DNA of 64,000 nt. Source: Atherix ibis (Eukaryota; Arthropoda; Insecta; Diptera; Athericidae). Where the stretch lies: NCBI GenBank assembly GCA_958298945.1, contig OY282609.1, positions 27,253,212 through 27,317,211 on the forward strand, in the 5' to 3' direction. The notes beneath the pieces are model-generated. The model was not told the DNA's origin, did no database searches, and was given only the letters and a program-made list of their open reading frames with translations. Position numbers and translations under genes: made by a program. Below, piece by piece: positions 1 through 12,300 of this stretch. Each line of letters opens with the position of its first letter. Position 1 is the first letter of the stretch.

Positions 1-1399
1 AATGTTTGTTATATAATATGCGATAGGATATTCACAGATCTAGTACAACTATTGTACTTAGACTACTGAACAACCATTCGAAATTAACAATAAATAGTTA
101 AGCTTTATTATATAATGCAATTATATTGTAAAATTCTATTTGGACTTACAAAATAGAACTTTGGGGCTATTAAAATAAATAAGTACAAACAAAAAAGAGA
201 GGAGAGGAGGAGTCATCAATAATTAATTTTTTCGAGGATCTTTTTTTACGGAATTTTAACGTTTTAAAACTTAAGGAATCGAATTGAACTCTAAATTTCG
301 ATTCCTTAAGTCGAAATTGGCTTTAATATTCACTGTGCATCAAACAACTTTACTATTTATTGTCAATTTCGAATTGGAGTCCAGTAGTCTAAGAAGTTTA
401 GTATCAAGTCTCTTTAGTCCAGTATGTGAGTTTTAGGCTTATCTCTTATCTAGATAGGGTCTCGTATTGCCATTGCGATATAAAGGAACAACAAGCTTTC
501 AACAAATACTCAAAGTAATATGAACACTTTTCCGTTAATTATCTTTTACTTTCCATCTCTTATGGAATGGTAAATTAATATAATCTGTAACAGGATTTGT
601 ATAGATAGGAAGTATGGCCTTAGAATTAGATAGGATATAATGATTAGAAATATTATATTAAATGGGATCAATGGTAAGCTGCCTTATAGGACTCCAGCTG
701 AAATAGGACACATTTCTCATTATTCTGTATTAACTGCTATTTGAAAATGATGTTGGGAGGTATATGAATTTATAATAAGACACCATTTAGAAGAAAGAGA
801 GTTTTTGAGTTTTTAGAAGAATCCAGGATGTTTCTCTTAGATAAAACTCCTTCTTCTTAACGCGATGACATTGTTGAATTATCAAATATTCAGTTCGGAA
901 GCCAAATTGATTATCGGGAATAATCTTTTTTCATTATCTAGGAATAGATAGAGTCGTTTTAATACAAATTTTTTAAACTTTAGATAAATAGAAAATTTAT
1001 AGGTCTATTTAATTTAAGGATCATTTTAGTAACTTAGAATTTCCAGAGAATGGGATTATAAGTTATGCTCAGGATACCATCGAAAATGTATGTAATAGAA
1101 ATTAATTTTTTTTTTGGAAACTATTTTTTTTTTGGAAATTGATCTCTACATATTGTTTGTTTTTATATAAGATCCTTAGAAAATAATCCAGGAGTTATTA
1201 TGGCAACTAAATAAAATATCTCTAAATCCTTTTTTGTCGATAATTAATAAAAATTATTGCTTTTCAAACTAATAATAATATAAAGGGTTTTTGAATAAGA
1301 GTGGTATTATTTTTTTTTTTTTAAATACACTAATTGTTAAGGAAATTCAAATATTTTTTATTTAATGTAAAGTACAATCGATACAATTAAGTTCTGAAT
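1..1399. other. LUBEL intron, no gene seen
   Basis: AT-rich sequence upstream of the first transposase remnant. Because 3399 is preceded by an acceptor, this should be intron. I see no exon and no clear repeat. Confidence 0.6.
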
Positions 1400-2460
1400 A
1401 AAACGTCATTCAAATGGCCTCCACGACTTCTTTTGCAGGAACGAATTCGATGAACCAAATTTTCGAGCCTTTTTTTCCACTAAATCAAGTCGTATGTCAT
1501 GAATAGCACATTCAATATTGACTTCTTAAGCTTGAAGAGAGTCTGGTTTATTGCTAAAGATCAATGACTTCAAATAACCCCACAAGAAATAGTCTAATGG
1601 TGTTAAATCACAAATTCTTGGAGGCCATTCAATGTCAGAATTTCTTGAAATAATCGAATCTCCGAACTTTTCTCGCAATAATTCGGTTGTTGCACGTACT
1701 GTGCGGCACGTAGCCCTGTCTTATTGGTACCAGATGTTGTCAAGATCAACTTCTTCCAATTTCGGCCATAAAAAGTTAGTTATCATCGATCTATACCGCT
1801 CTCCATTGACAGTAACGGTGTTACCAGCTTCATTTCGAAAGAAGTACGGACCGATGATTCCACCAGACCAGAAACCACACCAAACTATCAATTTAGGTGT
1901 TCATGAATATTTTGTGGATTTTCTTCGCACCAGAATCGACAGTTTTATTTATTTACCGCACCACTTAGATGAGAGTGAGCCTCATCGGAGAAGATGATTT
2001 TTTTTTAAAAATCGTTTTCGTTTTCAAGTTGTTCCAAGACAAAATCAGCAAATTCACGACGTTTACGGTAGTCCAATGGCTTCAGTTCTTGAGTGATAAC
2101 AATTTTATACGGATGCAAGCCCAAATCCTTTCTGAAAATCCGACAGGTTGTGGTTTGAGACAGTCCCAATTTTTGAGAACGTCTTGTAATCGACAAATTG
2201 CGGTCTTCAGCAACACTTGCCTGAACGGCAGCAATATTTTCATTACTTCGAGCGGTTCTTTGTCTTATTGGTACTTGAACATTATGTAAAGAAAATGTTT
2301 AACAATTCAACGAATAGCGAGCACAGTTGGACGATTATTACGACCATAAAATGGCAAAAGCGCACGAAAAGTTGCAATTGGAGAACGATTATTTTGATAA
2401 TAAAATTGAATAATTTGTAAATGTTATTCTTGCGTATATCTCTCCATGATGAAATTGTAA
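1400..2460 (-). mobile_element. Degenerate Tc1/mariner-like transposase (DUF4817 + DDE type)
   Basis: Read on the minus strand in several broken frames. The N-terminal helix-turn-helix region lies at about 2455-2000 (TRRSQKLGLSQTTTCRI, DLGLHPYKI). The catalytic part follows to about 1400 (LIVWCGFWSGGIIGPYFF, WPPRICDLTPLDYFLWGYL). Stops and frameshifts rule out activity. No clear terminal repeats were found. It lies in the LUBEL intron before exon 3399, antisense to that gene. Confidence 0.8.
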
Positions 2461-3398
2461 GCATTACTAAATACAATGAAAAAAAAATGACAGATCATGA
2501 CATATTACAAATGGCCGAAAAGTCACTTAGAAATCATATTATTCTTATTGGAAAACCCTATATAATAAATACCTATAACGATAATCAGTTTGATTTTTTG
2601 GCATTAAAAAAAAACAAATAATTTTGAAAAATTATCACAGTTAAGCGTAAATTGGTTTTAAGCAACACTGTTGATTTTTTTTTTGCTAAATTTATTTAAT
2701 TTAAGCAAAACAGTTTGCACTTTTACTTGTTTTAAACGCCATCTTTTTGTATCGTGTTTTTAATTTCTTTTATTTATTTTTTTGTTGTTTTGATTATTTT
2801 AATTTTTAACAAATATATTTTAAATAATGTCCAATTAAAGAAAACTTATAAATTTTCCTCTTTCTTTAATTAATAATTTGAAGAGGAAAAAAACATGGAA
2901 ATTAATCCCATACACTATCCATCATTACTCAGTTAATATATTAATTTTCATCATTTTATATTAATAATAATTTTTTTATTGTTGATGACATCAAATGTAT
3001 TTGTCAATATTATAATTATAAATGATTAAATAATAGTTTTTGTGTTTGTTTTTATATCTTAAATGTATAGAGGGGAAAAATACACCAACGTACAAACATG
3101 CATTAAGGATTTTGAAATTTTTGTTCTTTAAATTTTCCTACTAATTTTTTTTCCAAATTCGTAAAAAGAAAATACGATCTCGAATAAAAATTCCTTTTTT
3201 TTAAACATATTTATTTAATATAAAAAATTATCCGAAAAATTCCATAATAATTTACCTAATTTCCGCCCCATTCAATTTTTGTTTTGTTTTTCATAATAAG
3301 AAAATCATATTTTTTCTAATTTTATTATTATTTCTAAATTTTTTTTTAAATTTTTGGTTATAAAAATATTGTATATTTTGATGAAACTTTTAATACAG
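2461..3398. other. LUBEL intron, AT-rich
   Basis: Long T and A runs with no open frame or repeat of note, ending in the acceptor TTTAATACAG at 3389-3398. Confidence 0.65.
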
Positions 3399-6300
3399 CC
3401 AACAAACATGAATGATGTGATAAAATTAGATCAACCCTTTGATTTACGACGCAAAGAATCGAATCTAAAAAATCCCGGATTGGAACTGATTTTATTATTA
3501 AAAGTAAATTTTTTTGGAAAACACTTTTATTAATATTGTAAAAAAAAATTACCTAAAAGCTTAATTTTCCTATTTAACATAGAGTAATTTTTTTTTCAAA
3601 AGAAAACAAAAAATTTTCATTTCATTTAAAATTATTTAAAAAATAAATGCAAACAAAAAATGATTGCTTTTAAGAAAAATATTTAAAAAAAAAGAAGTTT
3701 TTATTTTTATTGATTTGCTATCTATTTTTTTATTTGGTATTTTAGGAGGCTGAACTTTATAAATTCACGCCGGAGGAATTGCAGGCATCATTAAAATTAT
3801 GTGGCGATATGCATCCAATAACATGGCTAAGAGAAAATTGGCCAAAATTGATTGGAACTGTTCAGACACTGGCGACCAAATATGGTCAGGAACGAAAAGA
3901 GAATACAATCGGGACAATATCGGTTGTAGAGGCTCGTGAAGCTCTAAGGATCCATCGTGGAAATGTTTGGCATGCGGTTACCGAATGTATTGAGCAACGT
4001 CAGAAAAAGTATCACGAAATTTCGAGTCGTGGAAACTATTCACGGGAGGATATAGTGACCGCCCTAACAGCTCACCATGGAAATATGGAATTGGCCCTCG
4101 TTGATTTGGGCAAAACACAATTGAAACCTTTCCTCATGAGAATCTGGGGCTCCCCTACTGGTGTCGAAAATGAAAGCGGAAACACGAATATAATGGAACC
4201 TGATCATACAGACCCATCAGAAAACCGATTCGGTTAGTATATACACAAGCAAAAAGGATGAACTCAACACTATCTATCTAGTTTAGTGCACTAGATCTAA
4301 AGTACTCATAAAATAAAAAACAAACATAACCAATACCACCTCCACTTTACTCTCACGTTTATGATTGGATTGGGCTTGATTTTACGTATAAAATTAATAG
4401 TTAATATTATTGTTGATTGTTTTTCATACTCCAATAATTTTTTTTTAAATTATGATGCTTGAATGAGGACACAAAAATAACTACTAGTTTTGTAGGTAAA
4501 ATTAATACAAAACTTATAGACCTTACGTCTAGCAATACTGTTTTGGGCATATTGACTCTGAATTAATATTTTCACTATTATTATTGTTACTATTATTATT
4601 AAGGTTTTTTTTTATAATTTACTATTTATTAATTTTATTTCATAGTTAATTAATCGTTTGTTGTTTTTATTTTATTTTTCATTTTGAAAAAAAAAATATA
4701 TTAAAATAATTTTTCTTGACCTTTAAAAGCGAACTTTTTTTATTTCAATTCACCTTTTTTCCTAATAATTATATTTGTATATAAAAAATAATTTTATTTT
4801 ATGTTCGTAAGCATTAAAAAAGGCTTGTAGTTTGGCATAGTTTTTTGAGACCTTAGAGAGAATATACGTATTTTATAAACAAAATTGTTTGACTAATTTT
4901 TTGAGACCTTAAGGAGAGTACACTTTTTCACACAAAAAATTATTAAGTTTTATTTTTAAAGACTCAGTAAAAGTATATTTGCTATTAAAAAAAATTGTTG
5001 CGATCATTTTTTAAGACTATAGAGAAAAAATGAATTTTTTATAAAGGAAATTTTTTGACTAAAATTTTGAGATCTTAAGGCAAGTACATTTTTTATGAAT
5101 AAAATTATTTAGTAAATTTTTTTAGACCTTAATATCTCTAAGAAGAGAGTAATTTTTAATATACAAAATTGGTTGTGTAATTTTTTCGGGACCTAAGATA
5201 GAGTATACTTTATAATAACCAATACGTTTTGCCCAATTTGTGGGAGTATATTATTTTATAAACGAGATTGCTTAGCTAATTTTTTATGACCCTAGAAAAT
5301 GTACACTTTTTTCATCAATAATATTGTCTGGCCAAGTTTTTAAAACCTTTGGAAAAACACAATTTCTTCAAAAACAAAATTATTAGGTTCAGTTTTTGAG
5401 ACCTTATAGCGAGAGAATGATTTTTCATATACAAAATAGTTTGTGAAATTTTTTTTGGGACCTTACATAGAGTAGAATTTATTATAACCAACACTTTTTG
5501 GGCTAATTCTACAGACCTTAGTGAGAATATATTATTTTATAAACGAAATTGTTTGGCTAATTTCTGAAGACCCTAAAAAGTGTAAATATTTTGCATAAAC
5601 AAAATTGTCTGGCCAGGTTTTTGAGACCTTTGGAAAAGTACACTTTTTTGCAAACAAAATTATTAGCTTCAGTTTTTAAGACCTTATAGAGAGAAAATCA
5701 ATACTTTTTGGCCTAATTTGTGGGACCCTAGTAACAGTATATTATTTTATGAACGAAATTGCTTAGCTAATTTTTAATGATCCTAGAACGTGTACATTTT
5801 TTTTATAAATAAAATTATTAGATTCAGTTTTGAGACCTTATAGAGGAAGAATGTTTTTTCATATACAAAATTGTTTGTCATTTTTTTATGACCCTAAACA
5901 GAGTATACTTTATCATATCCAACTCTTTTTATCCTTATTTTTGAGACCCTAGTAAGAGTATGTATTTTTTTAGTAAAACTAAATTTGTAAAAAATTATCA
6001 ATAGAAAATTTCTTTTATATATTCAAATTTTTAAAAATGGAATACAAAATAATTTCAAAAATTTATGGAAATTCTTATCTTTATTCTGAAAAAGTTTATT
6101 ATCTTAGAAACGATAAAAAATACTTCATTTGGATTTAAATGCTGAAAAATTCAATTATTATTTATGAAATCGTTATTTTTTTTAAACATTTTTACAAAAA
6201 AAGTAAAATTTTTATTAAAAACAATTTAAAAATAAAGAAAATTTAAAATCTGAAAGTAGAAAATTTTTATTAGCCAATTTTCTTAAAGTATAAAATTTTA

Positions 6301-9300
6301 GATTGAAAAAAAAAGAAAGTTGCTTGAAAAAAAAGAAAGTGTTTTGGTGAAAATTTATTTATTACCCAGTTCTGATTTTATTTTTTAAGGAACTTTAATA
6401 ATAACAAATTTTCTGAATTTTCATAGTCCATATTCTGAAAATTAAATATTTTTAATAACTATTTTTATAGAAACTAAAAATTTTCAAAACTTACGAAAAT
6501 CAAAGCATTTTTTTCTAATAAAAAAAAAAAAATTTTATTAAAAAAAAGAATAGTAAAAATATGTTTAAGAAAAAACTAAAATAATATGATTGAATTTAAA
6601 AATTCTTATAATTACCCGCACTTTGATCTGATATAAATACTTTTTTTTAAATTATTTTTATTGGGAATTTTTTAAAAAATTTGAAATTAAACATTTTTAA
6701 TATTAAAATTATCATTAATAATATTAGAATTTTGAATCTAGAAAATTTAACAATGACAATAAATGAAAAGTCACTCAATTGTAACATTAAAAAATACAAA
6801 TTGCAATAATTTCTTATAAAATAAATTCTATTTTTAAAAAATTTTAAATTTAAAAAAAAGTTAAAAAGTCTTCGAAGAAAATTGAATATTTAAATTTTCA
6901 GTTTTTGAAAATTCTTATTATTAAATACAATGAAAAACCACTCAAATCAATTATAAAAATTAGTGATATTTTTTTATGTCTGTTCAAAATTTATTTTTGT
7001 AAAACTAGTGTGTATATTTATAAATGTCAGAAACTGTTAACATTTTTATTTAAATTTACATATTATAAAAAAAGAATATTAAAAAATTAAGTCATTCGCA
7101 AATTCTAGAAGAAAGGAAAAGTCTTCCCAACCAATTCGTAGGAGTTATTTTTTTGTGCTAATTCTATTCGAATAGAAATGATCCTTACTAAATTAGTTTT
7201 TTTCTATTAAACATATTTAAAAACTGATAAACACTTAAAAAACAAATAAATTACAAAAATACTCATTATTCTGTGTTTGTTCGAAAATGTATATAATTTA
7301 TGTGTTAAATGTTGGAAAATTATTAAAATTTATTTTATGTCAAAATTCTATTTTGGAAAATACATTTTTTTGTGTTAACTGATATTATTTAAATAAAGCA
7401 CAAAAACATAACTCAGAAAATTTGTGTTTCTTTTTATCCATTTGCATACTAACTAAAACAAAAACATTTCTGTACATAAAAATATGTTCATATCTAAATT
7501 TTGATAATTTTTAAAAAAATCACTAACTGTTTAATAACAAATTTAAAGAAATAGCAAGAAATAAGGGAGGTCCGCATACACAAAAAAAGGGCAAGAAAAA
7601 TTATTTGAATTTTCAAAAATTTACCAATTTCACCATCAAAAATTGTTTTAGCGGAAACAAAATTATTAGATCAAATCTACTGAAATTGAAATTTTCCCAA
7701 TGCACTATTATTGAAAATAAGAAAATTATTAGATTCTAAATATATCAAAAAGGACCTTATTCCTTACTAATTGGTTATCATTTCATCTGATTTCTAGACA
7801 TAAGTTCATCAATTCATGAATTTCTGAACGCAAACTCTGAATATTTGGCTCATCCACAATTGAGTGAACAGAGCGCAAAAATGTTCCCCACTATAACTAG
7901 TTCCATGTCCATGTCGAATTTATCATCCCTAAGCATGGGGAATAAAGAAAGTTTAGTGGAAAGTTTGGATAATCCAAATGACCCAGCAAACAATCAAAGC
8001 CTATTGAAGGACATCGAAATGTTGATTGGTAACATGGAACAAAACCAGGCCAAACAGAACGAGAATATGTTGAAAAATATTGAAAATATGCTAGGAAATA
8101 TAATTTCGAGACAAAACTCACAATTGGACCCAATTGATAGTCAATTCAGTGATAGTGAACGGATTTTTACGAAAAGTCCAATTGTGATGGCGTCGACGAA
8201 AAAATCAACATCCGTTACCGATTTGGACATAAAAGACTTTGTTACGCAACATATTCAAGATATAACACCGGATGTTGTTGGGCAGGTTGAAAAGGAATTG
8301 CAAGAGGACACCGAAGAAATAATTGATGTGCTCTTACATGACGAAGCAGCCCACATGATGGAAGTACCACCACCTCCTCCGGTTGATCATGAACAGTATA
8401 TAATGGATGTGATAATTACGCCAAATTTACGGTACACAAGCGTTAAAGAAGATGAATCGCTAGCGCTTCAGGAAGCTCTTCAACTAGAAACAGAACAGAT
8501 GATGGAGGAGCAAAATGCCGCTAGTACTACTGAAGAGAATCCAATGCAATCGGAGGACTCCGTTTTGAAAAATCGTATCGTTGTTCAGTATAGAGAAGCA
8601 GAACCAATTAAAATCTTGTCACCAAAGTCAATCAAGAGAAAAGAAAGACAAAAAAATAGAAAATTAAAAAATTCACCAAAACCAATTGCAAAACATGCAA
8701 GGCAACCATCAACTTCAAGTGAATATGAGACCGAAAAAGTTGTCCGAGCCAGTATAAAGGTAGCTGCTGTAAAAAAGTCTGAGGAACAAACAGTATCTAA
8801 TCAAAATCATCTAAAACTGGAGTCTGATTCAAGTAAAGTTGGCCCAAAGCAAGATGATAATTTGAATCATGAAAAAACTAATAGTTCAGCTGTAATGGCA
8901 CAAGCTTCACAATCAAATAATTCTAATGATGGTGGGATGAAAAGTTCTGAACCTTCTTTAGCAAAAGATATTGAAACATCTCAAAAGATACTAGAAGACG
9001 GTGATAAAGTGCAAAATGAAAACGAGCACGTCATCAAGCAAAAGGAGAAAGCCGAAAATTCTGAAGTTAATCAAGAGATTTTGGGCACATCTTATGCCAG
9101 ATTTGAAAGTAATGCTTTTGTTGAAATACAGAAAATACCAACGGAAACCGAGATTCAGCATCGGTCCAGCTCTTCAAATAAGAGTACTGAACTGTCACGA
9201 GCAGAACCTTCAAAATCTGAACCTACACCAGCTCATACCTCACCAGCTACAATTTCAGCAGATCTTAAACAAGAAACGGCAGCTCCTGAAAATAACCAGA

Positions 9301-12300
9301 CATCTTCTAAATCTAAAACAACAGCTCGCCGAAGTCATCTTCCGGTTCCAGTTCGAAAAATAAGCATGGAACTAGATAGCCAAAATTCAGGAGGATCTCA
9401 GCCGACTACACCAAATGATAATCTGAAGTCACCGGAAATTGGACCCCACACTTCCAAGGACATCAAAATAAGCAGTACTAGTATTATTCTATCAGTCCCT
9501 AGTAAGTTACACCAACTCCCGGAAACTCCAGTAACTTCTCCAATGAAATTAGCTGCACAAAAAGAAATGATTACACAGATCGGAGTTGATGATACCACAG
9601 CAGACGAGCTCACCACAGATGTTGCTGAAAGTGGGGATGAAAGTAATTTAGGACAAAGCAACTTCGGTTTTCGTGCGAAATCAGCCCATCCGCAAATCAC
9701 AGAAGATGAAAGCTCTGATGATGAGCTGTACAGTATTTGCTCGGGAAGAAGTTTTTCACCAGGGGAAGATATTCCCGAGGATGTGAAAACCAAAAGCCCC
9801 ACTACTGTCCGAAGAAAGAATAGCTTCATCACTACCGTTCAAATAGAACCCACCATCATAGATCAGCCCATCAATTCTGCAGGACTAAACGTGGTTACTG
9901 AAGGACAAAACAACTTACAAAATAGCTTACATCCGGGCTCGACGCAATCCTTGAATAACTCCGAAATCTCATCAATTCCTTACATTGATAAGTCAGAAGC
10001 ATCAACGGTCACAGACTCAATGCATTCGGCCACGGTTGAGCAGAGCACTCTTAACGAAGTTACAGAAATCGAATCGGAGAGCTTAGGAAATATTGAACCG
10101 ATGATTAGTTCAGGAGCAGGCTCAGATGGTGATTCGCCAAAAGCACAAAATCTATCGGAATTAGTTGAAGACACCCACCGCCTAATCAAGCAAATGAAAG
10201 AAGAAATCAACTTCGATATTGCTACGCTGTCCTCCGAAGGAGATGAGGAAGAAGATGAAGATTATTCAGAAGTTTACTCTGACGAATGGACTGGCGATGA
10301 AGAATTTGATGAAGAAGATGACGGCGAAGAAGAGGGCGAATTCCTAGAAGATGAAGTTGAAGATCAAGCCTCGGAAGCGGTTGAAGATGATGAAGATGAG
10401 TCAGTCGGAACAGAAGAAGTTTATTATGATGATGATGAGGACCAATCTGAGATTGCAACAATTGAGGATAATCAACAAAATACCTTAGGTAATGACGATG
10501 CAGAAAATGATCAAGCAATGCCGTCTGTTCAAATATCACCAGCCATCTCATCCCAACTACCTGCAAATCAAAATGTGTCAGATTCGATTAGGAATGAGGA
10601 TTCTCTACAAATTGTAAATTTACAAAATGTAAACGATAGTCAAGAAGGAACTGTGCAAAGTCAAGATCGTGTAGATAATTTAAAAATGGCGACAAAATCT
10701 CTGGGAAGTACCGAAAAAGAAAGTCAACCTAAAAATTCAATTTCTGCAGAAAATTTGGTAAACAAAAATTCAGAAGCAATTACAAAGGAAGCCCCCCTAA
10801 CAACTACTATAAGTGAAGTTCCAAAAGAAACCTTATCGGAGCAAGTCCAACGAAAAGATGACGCAGCAAATACAGGAGAAGCTTCTGATCGTAAAACTGA
10901 TCATATAAAGATGTCAAGTAGCACTTCGTCAGATAGCTTCCAAACAGAAGTAGGTACTTCGGAACCTTCTACAAGCACTGCATCAACGGTTATAAGAATG
11001 GTCGATAGTAAAAAATCCAATCCAATCATTTCTAATGATTCGGTCGAACAGAAACAAACTGATGTCGCCGAGGCTTCTAGTATGGCTGCAGAAACAGATC
11101 AGCAAAGAGAAGTAAACAGAAAAATTTCTGCCGAAAGTATTTCTATTCAGCAAAACCAAACAAGGACCACGGAATCTTCTAATATCACAGATGAAGTAGA
11201 TGCTACCAGGATACCATCTAATGAGAGAGCATCAGAAAATCTTCAAGAAGACGGTCAACAAATAAATCTAGCCAAATCTTCTACCTCAACAGTAGACGAT
11301 ATCAAAACACCAGAAAATCCACCAATGACTCTTTTCAGTAATTCTTTAGAAAGCTTACAAAATATGGTCCAAAACGCTCCAGAAGTTATCACGCAAATAC
11401 AACAACGAGACCCAGCAGAAGACTTAACAAAAGGCTCTGGGACAACAGAGGCACAACTTAACATCACATCTGTAAATACAGAAAAAATTGACGATACAAC
11501 AATCCAGAATGGAAAAGCAATAAGCTTAGCCGAAAGTGAAGATAGTGATTCCTATGAAGACATAACCGTGAGTGAGGATAAAGAGAAGATCATCGATCAA
11601 ACCGATGTAAAGCAAACAAAAGACGAACATGAATCCATACAACCTAAACATTCACCGAAGCTCAACCAACCATCTACCACCATTCGGGATTCTTCTTCAA
11701 CAGGAATAATATACGAAGAGCAGTTGATTCTGGAAATTCGTCCTACAACAAATCAAAATGAAATTGTACATCAACAAAATTCCGAGCCAAATACCAATCA
11801 AGAAGCTGTCCATTTAGCTGAACTTGAACGACTGGAAACTTCCAATGAGCAACCGACTGAAGCCAATTCTACGCAACAGCCTTCAACAAGCGAATCGCAA
11901 CAGGAAGAGGCAATAGCAGAGACTGAAAGTAAGAGTTCCTCGGATTCCAATACCGACATGGCAGTGACTGGAAAAGAGTCTGAAGTAAAAGACTCTTCCA
12001 ATTCCAATGACGACTCCACCACCGACATGGTAATAAGTGCCAAAGTAAAAGTTCAGCAAACTCCAGACCCCACAACTGGCTCGGTAAATCTTGTTCAAAT
12101 CGAAATAGTTAACCAGGAAGCCACTGCTATTAAATCCGGAAAGACGCAGGAATCAGCTAAGGCATCTACTCCGACTCCGTCTAGAAAATCTCAGAACGGC
12201 AAACTAAATCGAATTCCCGTGCGGGCAAAATCATTCTCTGGTCAACTTCCTTTGAAAACCAACTCAATCAAAGCCATCCAACAGGAGCTTATCAACAAGC

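Noticed and set aside
1632..1997. Plus-strand open frame of 121 codons
   Set aside because: It is the complement of the transposase remnant, whose catalytic motifs read on the minus strand.
6905..7090. Open frame of 61 codons in a LUBEL intron
   Set aside because: AT-rich Lys/Ile/Phe composition expected by chance; no splice or start context.
9398..12098. Several minus-strand and shifted open frames of 60-140 codons inside the large LUBEL exon
   Set aside because: They are shadows of the repetitive Glu/Asp/Ser coding sequence, with no splice context or recognisable protein.
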